DNA of 64,000 nucleotides from Variovorax sp. N23 (GCF_025486315.1 NZ_JAOOPY010000001.1:124001-188000); one strand, 5' to 3'. Positions 36,746-46,787 are shown, numbered from the stretch's first letter. Translations and numbers: made by a program. Notes: generated by a model not told the origin, from the letters alone.

Positions 36746-38233
36746 ATGACGTTCCAAGTCGAGGGCAAGAGACTCCCGTCCTACGTGTTCGCATGCGCCC
36801 TGGCCTTGTCGGCCGTGGGAGGCGCGCTGCCGACCACGGCGGCGCAGGCGCAGACCCGGACGTTGCCGGACTTCACCGACCTGGTCGACCAGGTCGGCCC
36901 GTCGGTGGTCAACATCCGGACGGTGGAGAAGGTCGCCCAGCGTGGCGCAGGCAGCGGCGAAATGGACGAGGAGATGCAGGAGTTCTTCCGCCGCTTCTTC
37001 GGTCAACCGCTGCCCGGCCAACCGCGCCAGACGCCGCCACGGTCCAACCGCCCCCAAGAGCCGCAGGAAGAATCGCGGCCACGCGGCGTGGGGTCCGGCT
37101 TCATCCTGAGTCCGGACGGCTTCGTGATGACCAATGCGCACGTCGTCGAGGATGCGTCCGAGGTGCTGGTCACCCTGCCCGACAAGCGCGAATTCAAGGC
37201 CAAGATCATCGGCGCCGACAAGCGCACCGACGTCGCTGTCGTGAAGATCGACGCTACGGGCCTGCCCGCGCTGAAGATGGGCGACGTGTCGAAGCTGCGC
37301 GTCGGCGAATGGGTGATGGCCATCGGCTCGCCTTTCGGCCTCGAGAACACCGTGACCGCCGGCATCGTGAGCGCCAAGCAGCGCGACACGGGCGACTACC
37401 TGCCCTTCATCCAGACCGACGTGGCGATCAACCCGGGCAATTCCGGCGGACCGCTGATCAACATGCGCGGCGAGGTGGTCGGCATCAACAGCCAGATCTA
37501 TTCGCGCTCGGGCGGCTTCATGGGCATCTCCTTCTCGATCCCGATCGACGAGGCGATCCGCGTGAGCGAGCAACTGCGCACCTCGGGGCGTGTCTCGCGC
37601 GGCCGCATCGGCGTCAGCATCGACCAGGTGACGAAGGACGTCGCCGAGTCGATCGGTCTGGGCAAGCCGCAGGGTGCGCTGGTGCGCAGCGTCGAGGCCG
37701 GCTCGCCGGGCGAGAAGGCCGGCGTCGAGCCGGGCGACATCATCACCAAGTTCGACGGCAAGGCGATCGAGAAGCCGAGCGATCTGCCCCGGCTCGTCGG
37801 CAACACGAAGCCGGGCACCAAGAGCACGCTCACGGTGTTCCGCCGAGGCAGCTCGCGCGATCTGTCCGTCACCGTCGCAGAGATCGAGCCGGACAAGCCC
37901 GCGCGCACGGCGGTCGAGCGCGAAGAGCCGACGCCCAAGCCGGCCGCTTCGGCCGCAGCGAAGTGGCTCGGCCTGGCCGTGAGCGACCTGACCGAAGCGC
38001 AGAAGAAGGAGATCAAGTTGCGCGGCGGCGTGAAGATCGAAGCTGCCACCGAGAACGCAGCGCGTGCCGGCCTGAAGGAGGGCGATGTCATCCTCGCCGT
38101 GGGCAACATCGAAGTGGCCAATGTCAAGGAATTCGAGGCCGCCGCAGGCAAGGCCGATAAATCGAAGCCGGTCAGCGTGCTCTTCCGACGTGGCGAGTGG
38201 GCGCAGTACACCTTGATCCGGCCCGCGCGCTGA
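36746..38233 (+). CDS. mucD: periplasmic serine protease MucD (DegP/HtrA family)
   Basis: Degrades or refolds misfolded envelope proteins. 495 residues from ATG 36746; an in-frame TTG 21 bases earlier is an alternative. Signal peptide with cleavage near TTAAQAQT. Trypsin-like domain: His in TNAHVVEDA, Asp in RTDVAVVKID, Ser in GNSGGPLINMRG. Two PDZ domains follow (about 290-380 and 405-490). The Q-rich/Pro-rich loop after the first strand (residues about 85-115) is the LA loop. Transcribed after rseB with 113 bases between; a terminator lies 20 bases downstream. Confidence 0.96.
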   Translation: MTFQVEGKRLPSYVFACALALSAVGGALPTTAAQAQTRTLPDFTDLVDQVGPSVVNIRTVEKVAQRGAGSGEMDEEMQEFFRRFFGQPLPGQPRQTPPRSNRPQEPQEESRPRGVGSGFILSPDGFVMTNAHVVEDASEVLVTLPDKREFKAKIIGADKRTDVAVVKIDATGLPALKMGDVSKLRVGEWVMAIGSPFGLENTVTAGIVSAKQRDTGDYLPFIQTDVAINPGNSGGPLINMRGEVVGINSQIYSRSGGFMGISFSIPIDEAIRVSEQLRTSGRVSRGRIGVSIDQVTKDVAESIGLGKPQGALVRSVEAGSPGEKAGVEPGDIITKFDGKAIEKPSDLPRLVGNTKPGTKSTLTVFRRGSSRDLSVTVAEIEPDKPARTAVEREEPTPKPAASAAAKWLGLAVSDLTEAQKKEIKLRGGVKIEAATENAARAGLKEGDVILAVGNIEVANVKEFEAAAGKADKSKPVSVLFRRGEWAQYTLIRPAR

Positions 38234-38253
38234 ATCGCCTCAACGCGTCAAGT

Positions 38254-38289
38254 GGCCCCACCCGGCAGTCGGGTTTGGGGCCTTTTTTT
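38254..38289 (+). terminator. terminator of the sigma-E/mucD operon
   Basis: GGCCCCA (38254-38260) pairs with TGGGGCC (38276-38282), with an inner CGG/CCG stem, followed by seven T (38283-38289). Confidence 0.9.
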
Positions 38290-38623
38290 GGGGAGGAGCC
38301 AACGCTTTTGCCCGGCAGCGAGAATTTTTTTGGGTGCATCGAATGGTATTTGAAGTTAGTAATCACAAACTTGTTCGATGGACTAACGACGCATTTCAGT
38401 AGAATAGGGCCCCAACGCAGCGTTGGGTATGCATAAGGGCTGGCGGGCTCTCCACCATGCGGTAAGCCCTGCGACAGTCCACCGTCGCTCCACAGATCGC
38501 CCACAAGTTGTCCCATAAGCTACCCACCGATTTTGTTGATAAGCTGTTTATAACTTTCCTGTTGCTGACCTGCAACGAGCCTTCCTGACCCGGTTCCGAC
38601 ATGTACGCGCTCCCCTTTTTGCC
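38290..38623 (+). other. non-coding gap between mucD terminator and the RNA candidate
   Basis: No gene is supported. The sequence is notably A+T-rich for this genome around 38340-38405 and 38530-38560. TAGAAT at 38400-38405 is a possible -10. A hairpin GTTGC / GCAAC lies at 38561-38576. It also contains the DnaA-box-like pair listed separately. It probably holds the lepA-lepB promoter(s). Confidence 0.5.
38534..38553 (-). repeat. pair of DnaA-box-like 9-mers
   Basis: TGTTGATAA (38534-38542) and TGTTTATAA (38545-38553) are direct repeats with an 11-base period. On the minus strand they read TTATCAACA and TTATAAACA, differing from the DnaA box TTATCCACA by one and two bases. Upstream, CTCCACAGA and GCCCACAAG (about 38489-38506) carry partial CCACA cores. 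Confidence 0.4.
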
Positions 38624-38635
38624 TACAATGAAGCT

Positions 38636-38702
38636 CCAACTACTGCAGTTGCCATTGCTTGTTGGTTCAGGGCGCGTCTCTTTCGGACGCGCCCTTTTTT
38701 CT
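38636..38702 (+). ncRNA. candidate small RNA or attenuated lepA leader
   Basis: TACAAT at 38624-38629 can serve as a -10, placing a start near 38636. A strong terminator ends at about 38700, giving a transcript of about 67 bases with no open frame of note. The region 38640-38669 is not GC-rich and could be an antisense target-binding stretch, as in Hfq-type small RNAs. The -35 is poor (ATGTAC at 17 bases), which is the main weakness. It lies between the sigma-E operon and lepA. Confidence 0.35.
38670..38700 (+). terminator. strong terminator upstream of lepA
   Basis: Perfect 9-base arms GGGCGCGTC (38670-38678) and GACGCGCCC (38686-38694), loop TCTTTCG, then six T (38695-38700). It is 400 bases past the mucD stop, which already has its own terminator, and 55 bases before lepA. 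Confidence 0.88.
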
Positions 38703-38755
38703 TGCCTGACGCGTTCTGCGTGCGTGGCAATTCAAGTACTTAAGCGTTCCCGTTG

Positions 38756-40567
38756 ATGAATCACATCAGAAATTTTTCGATCATTGCGCACATCGACCAT
38801 GGCAAGTCGACGCTCGCGGACCGACTGATCCAGCGTTGCGGTGGTCTCGAAGAGCGCCAGATGGAAGCGCAGGTGCTCGACTCGATGGACATCGAAAAAG
38901 AGCGTGGGATAACCATCAAGGCACAGACCGCTGCGCTGCACTACAAGGCACGTGATGGACAGGTCTACAACCTCAATCTGATCGACACCCCGGGCCATGT
39001 CGACTTCTCGTATGAAGTGAGTCGCTCGCTGTCTGCATGCGAAGGCGCACTGCTCGTCGTCGATGCGTCGCAAGGCGTCGAGGCGCAGACGGTGGCCAAC
39101 TGCTACACCGCACTCGACCTCGGCGTCGAAGTGTTGCCCGTGCTGAACAAGATCGACTTGCCGAACGCGGATCCCGACAACGCCAGGTCTGAAATCGAAG
39201 ACGTGATCGGCATCGACGCCACCGAAGCGATTCTGTGTTCTGCCAAGACAGGCATCGGCATCGACGACATCCTCGAAGCCGTGGTTGCCAAGGTGCCGCC
39301 GCCGCGTGGCAATCCCGATGCGGCGCTGCGCGCGATGATCATCGACAGTTGGTTCGATCCGTACGTCGGTGTCGTGATGCTGGTGCGGGTTGTCGATGGC
39401 CGACTGGTGAAGGGTGAGCGCATCAAGATGATGGCGTCTGGTGCGATGTACAACGCCGACAACCTGGGCGTGTTCACGCCGGCCACCGAAAAACGTGAGT
39501 CGCTGGAAGCGGGCGAAGTGGGCTTCATCATCGCCGGCATCAAGGAACTGCAGGCGGCGAAGGTCGGCGACACGGTGACCCTGATCAAGCCCGGCACCGG
39601 CGGCGCAGCAGCCACCGCGACCGAAGCGCTCCCAGGCTTCAAGGAAATTCAGCCGCAGGTATTTGCCGGGCTGTACCCGACCGAAGCGAGCGAATACGAC
39701 GCGCTGCGCGACGCACTCGAAAAGCTCAAGCTCAACGACGCTTCGCTGCACTACGAGCCCGAGGTCAGCCAAGCGCTGGGCTTCGGCTTTCGCTGTGGCT
39801 TTCTCGGCCTGCTGCACATGGAGATCGTGCAGGAGCGACTGGAGCGTGAGTTCGACCAGGACCTCATCACGACCGCGCCGAGCGTGGTCTACGAGGTTGT
39901 CAAAAACGACGGCCAGGTGGTCATGGTCGAGAACCCGTCCAAGATGCCTGAAATCGGCAAGACCGCCGAGATCCGCGAACCCATCGTCACCATGCACCTC
40001 TACATGCCGCAAGAGTACGTGGGCGTGGTGATGACGCTGGCCAATCAGAAGCGCGGCGTGCAGATGAACATGGCGTACAAAGGCCGCCAGGTGGTATTGA
40101 CCTACGAGATGCCGCTGGCTGAGATCGTGCTCGATTTCTTCGACAAGCTCAAGAGTGTCAGCCGGGGTTATGCCTCGATGGACTACGAGTTCAAGGAGTA
40201 CCGCTCGGCCGAGGTGGTGAAGGTCGACATTCTGCTCAATGGCGAGAAGGTCGATGCGCTGTCGATCATGTTGCACCGCAGCCAGAGCGTGTACCGCGGC
40301 CGCGCCGTGGTCTCGAAGATGCGCGAGATCATTTCGCGCCAGATGTTCGACGTGGCGATCCAGGCGGCCATCGGGGTCAACATCATCGCGCGTGAGACAA
40401 TCAAGGCGCTGCGCAAGAACGTGCTCGCCAAGTGCTACGGCGGCGACATCTCCCGCAAGAAAAAGCTGCTCGAGAAGCAGAAGGCGGGCAAGAAGCGCAT
40501 GAAGCAGATCGGCTCCGTCGAAGTCCCGCAAGAGGCCTTCCTGGCGATCCTGCAGGTCGAAGACTAA
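38756..40567 (+). CDS. lepA: elongation factor 4 (LepA)
   Basis: Ribosome-associated GTPase that back-translocates or aids initiation-stage ribosomes. 603 residues from ATG 38756 (a TTG directly before it is also in frame). G1 AHIDHGKST, switch [16 protein letters not shown] and CSAKTG G-box motifs are present. The C-terminal LepA domain has the RRSQ-like [16 protein letters not shown] and ends in [20 protein letters not shown], the basic LepA-specific tail. lepB follows after a 141-base gap filled by a palindromic repeat. Confidence 0.97.
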   Translation: MNHIRNFSIIAHIDHGKSTLADRLIQRCGGLEERQMEAQVLDSMDIEKERGITIKAQTAALHYKARDGQVYNLNLIDTPGHVDFSYEVSRSLSACEGALLVVDASQGVEAQTVANCYTALDLGVEVLPVLNKIDLPNADPDNARSEIEDVIGIDATEAILCSAKTGIGIDDILEAVVAKVPPPRGNPDAALRAMIIDSWFDPYVGVVMLVRVVDGRLVKGERIKMMASGAMYNADNLGVFTPATEKRESLEAGEVGFIIAGIKELQAAKVGDTVTLIKPGTGGAAATATEALPGFKEIQPQVFAGLYPTEASEYDALRDALEKLKLNDASLHYEPEVSQALGFGFRCGFLGLLHMEIVQERLEREFDQDLITTAPSVVYEVVKNDGQVVMVENPSKMPEIGKTAEIREPIVTMHLYMPQEYVGVVMTLANQKRGVQMNMAYKGRQVVLTYEMPLAEIVLDFFDKLKSVSRGYASMDYEFKEYRSAEVVKVDILLNGEKVDALSIMLHRSQSVYRGRAVVSKMREIISRQMFDVAIQAAIGVNIIARETIKALRKNVLAKCYGGDISRKKKLLEKQKAGKKRMKQIGSVEVPQEAFLAILQVED

Positions 40568-40576
40568 AGAATGAAC

Positions 40577-40656
40577 CACCCCCGTAGCGCCTGCGGCGCT
40601 TCCCCCTCGAGGGGGCGATACCGGCGGCCCGGCGAAGCCGGATCCGCGGTATCTCC
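40577..40656. repeat. REP-like palindromic element between lepA and lepB
   Basis: Three nested or adjacent palindromes: GCGCCTGCGGCGC-type at 40587-40599, the perfect CCCCCTCGAGGGGG at 40602-40615, and a long hairpin with arms GATACCG (40617-40623) and CGGTATC (40647-40653) enclosing CCGGC-GAA-GCCGG. The arrangement resembles the short intergenic repeats scattered through Comamonadaceae genomes; only this copy is in the window. Confidence 0.7.
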
Positions 40657-40708
40657 GGCATCGGTTTTCGCCGGTTTCTAGCGCGGCGCACCCTCCAAGA
40701 AGACAAAG

Positions 40709-41680
40709 ATGGCATTCCTTACCTCCCTCATCCTCGCCGCGTTCGCCGGCTATGTCGGCGCCTGGTATTTCGGCGCGGTCGAAGGCAATTTCGCGCTGTT
40801 GCTGTTCCTGGCGACCGTGGTGACCGGTCTCTACTGGCTGGCCGAGCGTTTCTATTTCCTGCCGCGGCGACGGCGTGCGGCCGAAACGCTCGAGGCCTCG
40901 CTGGCCCAGCGCCGCGAGAACCTGGCGCGCCAGGGCATCACCGAGGTCGACACCGTCGATACGAAGGCACGCGAGCGGCTGCTGATGCAGCCGTGGTGGC
41001 TGGACTGGACCGCCGGGCTGTTCCCTGTGATCCTGATCGTGTTCCTGCTGCGTTCCTTCCTGTTCGAGCCCTTCAAGATCCCGTCGGGCTCGATGATGCC
41101 GACGCTGCTCACGGGCGACCTGATCCTGGTGAACAAGTTCACCTACGGCCTGCGTCTGCCGGTGCTCAACACCAAGATCACCGAAGGCACCGGACCGGCG
41201 CGTGGCGACGTGATGGTGTTCCGCTATCCGCCCAAGCCCAGCCTGGATTACATCAAGCGCGTGGTCGGCCTGCCAGGCGATGAGGTGGCCTACCTGAACA
41301 AGAAGCTGACGATCAACGGGCAGCCGGTCACCAAGGACGCCATTCCCGACTACTTCGACGAGGAGACCATGCGTTACCTCAAGCAGTACACCGAGAACCT
41401 CGGCGGCAAGACGCACAAACTGCTCAACGACGACAGCCGCCGTGCCGGCATCTCGGAAGTGGAGGTCATGGGCTTCCCGAACCAGGAAAATTGTCGTTAC
41501 AGTGTCGAGGGCGTGGTCTGCAAGGTGCCCGCGGGTCACTATTTCATGATGGGTGACAACCGCGACAACTCGCTCGATTCGCGCTACTGGGGTTTCGTGC
41601 CGGACAAGAACATCGTCGGTCGCGCATTCTTCGTCTGGATGAACTTCGGCGATCTCGGACGCATCGGCGCGTTCCAATAA
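40709..41680 (+). CDS. lepB: signal peptidase I
   Basis: Cleaves signal peptides of exported proteins. 323 residues: two N-terminal hydrophobic segments (about 2-20 and 27-45), a cytoplasmic basic loop, and a third at about 105-120 leading into the active site. The catalytic dyad is Ser128 in IPSGSMMPTL and Lys183 in DYIKRVVGLPGDEV; box E is GDNRDNSLDSRYWG. Downstream, a DUF4845 protein starts 27 bases later. Confidence 0.96.
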   Translation: MAFLTSLILAAFAGYVGAWYFGAVEGNFALLLFLATVVTGLYWLAERFYFLPRRRRAAETLEASLAQRRENLARQGITEVDTVDTKARERLLMQPWWLDWTAGLFPVILIVFLLRSFLFEPFKIPSGSMMPTLLTGDLILVNKFTYGLRLPVLNTKITEGTGPARGDVMVFRYPPKPSLDYIKRVVGLPGDEVAYLNKKLTINGQPVTKDAIPDYFDEETMRYLKQYTENLGGKTHKLLNDDSRRAGISEVEVMGFPNQENCRYSVEGVVCKVPAGHYFMMGDNRDNSLDSRYWGFVPDKNIVGRAFFVWMNFGDLGRIGAFQ

Positions 41681-41707
41681 AAGTCAATCCTTCGAGGGGT
41701 AGAGCAA

Positions 41708-42082
41708 ATGGCAGTGAGGGCACATCGGTCGGTCTCGGCATCGAGGCAGCGCGGGATTTCGTTCATCGGGCTGCTGTTCGTCGCCATCGTGCTGGCGTGC
41801 GTCGGCGTGGTCGTGGCGCAGGTCATCCCGACGCTGATCGAGTACCAGGCCATCCAGAAGGCGGCGACCAAGGCTGCCGATGGCTCGACCGTGCCCGAAG
41901 TGCGGGCGATCTTCGACCGTGCCCAGGCCATCGACGACTTCAAATCGGTGAGCGGCAAGGACCTCGACGTGCAGAAAGTGGGCGACAAGGTGGTCGTGGC
42001 CTTCGCGTACGACCGCGAGATCCACCTCTTCGGCCCGGCCTACCTGTTGCTCAAGTACAGCGGCCAGGGCCAGTCCCGCTGA
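41708..42082 (+). CDS. DUF4845 membrane protein
   Basis: 124 residues. A basic N-terminus is followed by one hydrophobic segment at about 17-39 (GISFIGLLFVAIVLACVGVVV), resembling a type-IV-pilin-like N-terminal helix (QRGISFIGLL) but without a clear pilin prepilin site context. The remainder is a small soluble domain. This family sits between lepB and rnc in many betaproteobacteria; its function is not known. AGGGGTAGAGC precedes the ATG as ribosome-binding region. rnc begins 2 bases after its stop. Confidence 0.85.
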   Translation: MAVRAHRSVSASRQRGISFIGLLFVAIVLACVGVVVAQVIPTLIEYQAIQKAATKAADGSTVPEVRAIFDRAQAIDDFKSVSGKDLDVQKVGDKVVVAFAYDREIHLFGPAYLLLKYSGQGQSR

Positions 42083-42084
42083 CC

Positions 42085-42780
42085 GTGGCAGAAGGTGCTC
42101 TTGATGCGCTGCAGACGCGCCTGCGGCACACGTTCGCCGACGCGCGGCTGCTCCAACTCGCGCTCACGCACCGCAGCTTTTCCGCCGATCACAACGAGCG
42201 GCTGGAATTTCTCGGCGACTCCGTCCTGAACCTGGCGGTGTCGCACCTCCTGTACGTGCGGCTGTCCGAATTGCCCGAAGGCGATCTGTCACGCGTGCGG
42301 GCCAATCTTGTCAAGCAGGACACGCTGCATCAGCTCGCGGTCAAGCTCGCGCTGTCGCCGTTGCTGCGGCTGGGCGAGGGCGAAGCCCGTTCCGGCGGCC
42401 AGAACCGGCCCTCCATCCTGGCCGACGCGCTGGAGGCGCTGATCGGCGCCGTCTATCTCGACGCCGGCTACGCCGCGGCGCAGGCGCTGGTGCACCGGCT
42501 CTACGAGTCCGTCGAGATCACGCCGCGCATGGACGCGGCCGCCAAGGACCCCAAGACCGAATTGCAGGAATGGCTGCAGGGGCACAAAATGAAGCTGCCC
42601 GCCTACCGTGTGGTCGGCACGCTCGGGGCAGCCCACAAACAGACCTTCGATGTCGCGTGCGAGGTGGTCGAGATGGGCCTGACCGAGCGCGGCATCGGCG
42701 GTTCGCGCCGCGCCGGCGAACAAGCCGCCGCCGCGGCGATGCTGATCCAGCTCAAGGCGCGCGGCACGAAAGCAAAATGA
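42085..42780 (+). CDS. rnc: ribonuclease III
   Basis: Double-strand-specific endoribonuclease for rRNA and mRNA processing. 231 residues from GTG 42085. The signature [16 protein letters not shown] carries catalytic Glu/Asp; the second acidic pair is in [13 protein letters not shown]. The double-stranded RNA-binding domain covers about 155-225 ([20 protein letters not shown], then [13 protein letters not shown]). The start lies two bases after the DUF4845 stop; the stop overlaps era by ATGA. Confidence 0.96.
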   Translation: MAEGALDALQTRLRHTFADARLLQLALTHRSFSADHNERLEFLGDSVLNLAVSHLLYVRLSELPEGDLSRVRANLVKQDTLHQLAVKLALSPLLRLGEGEARSGGQNRPSILADALEALIGAVYLDAGYAAAQALVHRLYESVEITPRMDAAAKDPKTELQEWLQGHKMKLPAYRVVGTLGAAHKQTFDVACEVVEMGLTERGIGGSRRAGEQAAAAAMLIQLKARGTKAK

Positions 42781-43757
42781 ACATCACCCACGACGCCCCT
42801 GGCGATCCCGAAGAAGACACCGCCCCCACGGCACCCGATGCGACGAGGCCGCAGGGCCCGCAGCATTGCGGTCTGATCGCCATCGTCGGCAAGCCGAACG
42901 TCGGCAAGTCGACCCTGCTCAATGCGCTGGTCGGCCAGAAGATCAGCATCACCTCGCGCAAGGCGCAGACCACGCGGCACCGCATCACCGGCATGCGCAC
43001 GCTGGGAGCGACGCAGTTCGTCTTCGTCGATACGCCCGGCTTCCAGACGCTCCATGCCAACGCGCTCAACAAATCGCTCAACAAGACCGTGCAGGGTGCG
43101 GTCGGTGACGTCGACCTGATCCTGTTCGTGGTCGAGGCCGGCAGCTTCACGCCCGCCGACGAGCGCGTGCTCAAGCTGCTGGGCAAGGGCATCCCGACCG
43201 TACTGCTGGCCAACAAGCTCGACAACGTGCACCGCCGTGGCGACATCGCGCCCTGGCTGCAGACCATGCAGGGCAAGCACGCCTTCGCCGAGTTCGTGCC
43301 GATGTCGGCCAAGAATGCGAAGGACGTCGAGCGCCTGTTCGGCATCTGCGAGAAGTACCTGCCCGAGCAGCCCTGGTTCTACGACGAGGACGAGCTCACC
43401 GACCGCAGCGAGAAATTCCTTGCGGGCGAACTGGTGCGCGAGAAGCTGTTCCGCCTGACCGGCGACGAGCTGCCCTACACCTCGACGGTGATCATCGACA
43501 AGTTCGAGGAAGAGCCGCCGCAGAAGAAGGGCCAGAAGCGCCTGCTGCGCATCGCCGCCACCATCGTGGTCGAGCGCGACACGCACAAGGCGATGGTGAT
43601 CGGCGACAAGGGTGACCGCATCAAGCGCATCGGCATGGAGACCCGCGTCGAGCTCGAGAAGCTGGCCGACGCCAAGGTATTCCTTGAGCTGTGGGTGAAG
43701 GTGCGGTCCGGCTGGGCCGACGACGAGGCGCGCGTGCGCAGCTTCGGGTACGAATAG
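42777..43757 (+). CDS. era: GTPase Era
   Basis: GTPase that binds 16S rRNA during 30S maturation. 326 residues with a ~25-residue acidic/Pro-rich N-terminal extension. G1 [13 protein letters not shown]3 DTPGFQT, G4 NKLDN, G5 SAKN. The C-terminal KH domain contains [20 protein letters not shown]. Overlaps rnc by ATGA; the rnc-era-recO order is conserved. Confidence 0.97.
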   Translation: MNITHDAPGDPEEDTAPTAPDATRPQGPQHCGLIAIVGKPNVGKSTLLNALVGQKISITSRKAQTTRHRITGMRTLGATQFVFVDTPGFQTLHANALNKSLNKTVQGAVGDVDLILFVVEAGSFTPADERVLKLLGKGIPTVLLANKLDNVHRRGDIAPWLQTMQGKHAFAEFVPMSAKNAKDVERLFGICEKYLPEQPWFYDEDELTDRSEKFLAGELVREKLFRLTGDELPYTSTVIIDKFEEEPPQKKGQKRLLRIAATIVVERDTHKAMVIGDKGDRIKRIGMETRVELEKLADAKVFLELWVKVRSGWADDEARVRSFGYE

Positions 43758-43764
43758 CCCGCAG

Positions 43765-44535
43765 GTGGCCACCCACCGCGTCTCCCACGAGCCGGCCTAC
43801 GTGCTGCACCGCTACGACTGGAGCGAGTCGAGCGTCATCCTGGAAGCCTTCACCCGCCACCACGGGCGCATCGCGCTGGTGGCCAAGGGCGCCAAGCGGC
43901 CCAGTTCCAACTTCCGTCCGGTGCTGCTGCCCCTGCAGCCGCTGCAGCTCAACTACGGCGGCGACGCCGAGATCCGCACGCTCAAGGGCGCCGAGTGGAT
44001 GGGCGGCCATGTGATGCCGACCGGCGAGTCGCTGATGTCCGGCTATTACATCAACGAGCTGCTGCTGCGCCTGCTGGCGCGCGACGACGCGCACGAGGCG
44101 CTGTTCGACGCCTACGCCGGCGTGGTCGAGGTGCTGGCCGGCGACCATGCCGAGGCCCAGGCCGCCACGCAGGCGGCCGCGCTGCGCGCCTTCGAATTGT
44201 CGTTGCTGCGCGAGGTCGGCCTGCTGCCGGCGCTCGACGCCGAGACGCTGACACTGTCGCCGCTCTCACCCGACCTGCGTTACACGCTGCTGCCCGAGGC
44301 CGGGCTGCGCGAGGCGGCGCGCGAAGAAACAGCGCTCGCCGGTGCCGACTGGCAGGCGCTGCAGGTGGCGCTCGACGACCGGGCGCCGTTCACCGCGACG
44401 CTGCGCTGCGTGGCCATGCTCAGCGCGGGCAGCAACGGCGCCTTGCGCGGCCAGCTGCGCACTCTGCTGAACTACCATTGTGGCGTGTCCACCCTGCGGA
44501 CCCGGCAGATGATGCGGGACCTGCAAGCCCTTTGA
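43765..44535 (+). CDS. recO: DNA repair protein RecO
   Basis: Helps RecR load RecA on SSB-coated DNA. 256 residues from GTG 43765. The N-terminal OB fold includes [20 protein letters not shown] and [12 protein letters not shown], followed by the helical C-terminal region ([20 protein letters not shown]), ending in [20 protein letters not shown]. The zinc-binding cysteines of some RecO proteins are absent, as in most proteobacteria. pdxJ starts 5 bases after its stop. Confidence 0.94.
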   Translation: MATHRVSHEPAYVLHRYDWSESSVILEAFTRHHGRIALVAKGAKRPSSNFRPVLLPLQPLQLNYGGDAEIRTLKGAEWMGGHVMPTGESLMSGYYINELLLRLLARDDAHEALFDAYAGVVEVLAGDHAEAQAATQAAALRAFELSLLREVGLLPALDAETLTLSPLSPDLRYTLLPEAGLREAAREETALAGADWQALQVALDDRAPFTATLRCVAMLSAGSNGALRGQLRTLLNYHCGVSTLRTRQMMRDLQAL

Positions 44536-44540
44536 ACGCC

Positions 44541-45308
44541 ATGACCACGCCTTCCACCCTCACGGCCCTCTCGGTCAACCTGAACAAGGTCGCCCTGGTG
44601 CGCAACACCCGCCACCTCGGCATCCCGAGCGTGCTCTTCGCGGCGGCGGTCTGCCTTGACGCGGGCGCCAAGGGCATCACCGTGCACCCCCGGCCCGACG
44701 CGCGCCACATCCGCGCGCAGGACGTGCACGAGCTCTCCGACCTGCTGGCCCGCGACTGGCCCGATGCCGAGTTCAACATCGAAGGCAACCCCTTCCACAA
44801 CCTGATGGACTTCGTGCGCGACTGCCGCCCGCACCAGGCGACCTTCGTGCCCGACAGCGAAACCCAGTCCACCAGCGACCACGGCTGGACCTTTCCCGAT
44901 GACGCCGAGCGCCTGCGCCCGCTGATCGCCGAGGCGAAGAAGCTCGGCGTGCGCGTCAGCCTCTTCATGGACCCGGCGCCCGAGATGATGGCCGCGGCCA
45001 AGGCAGTCGGCGCCGACCGCGTCGAGCTCTACACCGAAGGCTACGCGGCTTCGCGCGGCACCTCGCGGGCCGATGCGGTGCTGGCGCTGTACGCCGAGGC
45101 CGCCCGCGCGGCGCAGGCCGCCGGCCTCGAAGTCAATGCCGGCCACGACCTGAGCCGCGAGAACCTCGCCGACTTCCTGCGCGCGGTGCCGGGCGTCAAG
45201 GAGGTGTCGATCGGCCATGCCTTCGTATCCGATGCGCTCGAGCTCGGCTACGCCGCCGCCACGCACGACTACCTGCGCTGCATCGACGAGGCGCAGCGCG
45301 CCGGTTGA
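44541..45308 (+). CDS. pdxJ: pyridoxine 5'-phosphate synthase
   Basis: Condenses 1-deoxy-xylulose 5-phosphate with 3-amino-2-oxopropyl phosphate to pyridoxine phosphate. 255 residues, TIM barrel. [15 protein letters not shown] at the N-terminus, [35 protein letters not shown], and [10 protein letters not shown] are family signatures. The pdxJ-acpS pairing after recO is conserved. acpS starts 4 bases after its stop. Confidence 0.97.
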   Translation: MTTPSTLTALSVNLNKVALVRNTRHLGIPSVLFAAAVCLDAGAKGITVHPRPDARHIRAQDVHELSDLLARDWPDAEFNIEGNPFHNLMDFVRDCRPHQATFVPDSETQSTSDHGWTFPDDAERLRPLIAEAKKLGVRVSLFMDPAPEMMAAAKAVGADRVELYTEGYAASRGTSRADAVLALYAEAARAAQAAGLEVNAGHDLSRENLADFLRAVPGVKEVSIGHAFVSDALELGYAAATHDYLRCIDEAQRAG

Positions 45309-45312
45309 CCGC

Positions 45313-45720
45313 GTGATCTACGGCATCGGCACCGACATCTGCGACGTCCGCCGCGTCGCCGCGACCTTCGAGCGCCAGGGCGAGCGCTTCGCGCGCAAGG
45401 TCCTGAGCGACGCGGAGTTCGCCGTGTGGCAGGCGCGCAGCGTGCGCTGGCCCCAGCGCGGCCTGCGCTACCTCGCCACCCGTTTCTCCGCCAAGGAGGC
45501 CTTCAGCAAGGCGGTCGGCATGGGCATGCGCATGCCGATGAGCTGGCGCCTGTGCGAGATCGCCAACGAGCGCAGCGGCAAACCGGTGATCGTGCTGCAC
45601 GGCGTGCTCAAGGAATGGTTCGAGGCGCGCGGGCTCACGGCCCACGTCACCGTCACCGACGAAACCGACTACGCGGCCAGCTTCGTGGTCGTCGAACAGA
45701 ACACGGCCCCCACTGCATGA
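45313..45720 (+). CDS. acpS: holo-ACP synthase
   Basis: Transfers 4'-phosphopantetheine from CoA to Ser37 of AcpP. 135 residues from GTG 45313. The metal-binding Asp is in [14 protein letters not shown] and the Glu in [13 protein letters not shown]. The upstream open frame has no in-frame start that suits the family, so GTG is chosen. The stop overlaps nagZ by ATGA. Confidence 0.95.
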   Translation: MIYGIGTDICDVRRVAATFERQGERFARKVLSDAEFAVWQARSVRWPQRGLRYLATRFSAKEAFSKAVGMGMRMPMSWRLCEIANERSGKPVIVLHGVLKEWFEARGLTAHVTVTDETDYAASFVVVEQNTAPTA

Positions 45721-46787
45721 GTGCTTCCGTCACGCAACGCCCGCTCGTCATCGACGTGGCTGGCACCACGCTCGGCGCGGCCGACCGCCGCCGCCTCGCC
45801 CATCCGCAGGTTGGCGGCGTCATCCATTTCGCCCGCAACTGGGAAAGCCGCGCGCAGATGCAGGCGCTCAATGCCCAGATCAAGGCGATCCGGCCCGACC
45901 TGCTGATCTGCGTCGACCACGAAGGCGGACGGGTGCAGCGCTTTCGCACCGACGGCTTCACGCGGCTGCCGTCGATGCGTGCGCTGGGCACGCTGTGGAT
46001 GGACGACCCAATGCGCGCCGTGCAGGCCGCCACGGCGGCAGGCTTCGTGCTGGCGAGCGAGCTGCGCGCCGTCGGCGTCGACTTCTGCTTCGCGCCGGTG
46101 CTCGACCTCGACCATGGTGAGAGTTCGGTGATCGGCGACCGCAGTTTCCACCGCGACCCGCGTGTCGCCGCGCTGCTGGCCAAGAGCCTGATGCACGGCC
46201 TGCTGCAGGCCGGCATGGCCAACTGCGGCAAGCACTTTCCGGGGCACGGTTTCGTCAAGGCCGATTCCCATGTCGCGATCCCGGTCGACCGGCGCAGCCT
46301 GAAGGCGATCCTGGCCGATGACGCGCGCCCCTTCGCGTGGCTCACCGGCACGCTCGCGGCCGTGATGCCGGCGCATGTCATCTACCCGAAGGTCGATGCA
46401 CGGCCGGCGGGGTTCTCGTCGAAGTGGCTGCAGGACATCCTGCGCGGCCGGCTCGGTTTCGACGGCGCGATCTTCAGCGACGACCTCAGCATGGAGGCCG
46501 GCCGCTACATCGACGGCCGGCTGCTGAGCTACGCCGACGCGGCGCTGGCCGCGCTCGGCGCCGGCTGCGACCTGGCGATGCTGTGCAACCAGAGCATCGG
46601 CGATGGCGCACCGCTCGACGAACTGCTCGACGGCTTCGCTGCCGCGGCCCAGGCCGGACGCTGGCAGCCGGACGCGGCGGGCGAGGCGCGGCGACGGGCG
46701 TTGTTGCCCAAGGCCCCGGCGCCGGCCTGGGACGCGATGGTCGTGTCGCCGACCTACCGCAGGGCGCTGTCGCAGCTGCCGGCCTGA
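45717..46787 (+). CDS. nagZ: beta-N-acetylhexosaminidase NagZ (GH3)
   Basis: Cytosolic enzyme that removes N-acetylglucosamine from muropeptides in cell-wall recycling. 356 residues. [22 protein letters not shown], the mobile loop [14 protein letters not shown] with catalytic His, and FSDDLSMEA containing the nucleophile Asp. Coupled to acpS by ATGA. Its 3' end overlaps the convergent metallopeptidase gene by 34 bases. Confidence 0.96.
   Translation: MSASVTQRPLVIDVAGTTLGAADRRRLAHPQVGGVIHFARNWESRAQMQALNAQIKAIRPDLLICVDHEGGRVQRFRTDGFTRLPSMRALGTLWMDDPMRAVQAATAAGFVLASELRAVGVDFCFAPVLDLDHGESSVIGDRSFHRDPRVAALLAKSLMHGLLQAGMANCGKHFPGHGFVKADSHVAIPVDRRSLKAILADDARPFAWLTGTLAAVMPAHVIYPKVDARPAGFSSKWLQDILRGRLGFDGAIFSDDLSMEAGRYIDGRLLSYADAALAALGAGCDLAMLCNQSIGDGAPLDELLDGFAAAAQAGRWQPDAAGEARRRALLPKAPAPAWDAMVVSPTYRRALSQLPA

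Noticed and set aside
38410..38580. Possible structural RNA such as 6S or SRP RNA
   Set aside because: The characteristic closing stems and the SRP tetraloop region were not found.
38732..41677. 981-codon open frame on the minus strand
   Set aside because: Antisense to lepA and lepB together and across the REP-like element; no domain sequence.
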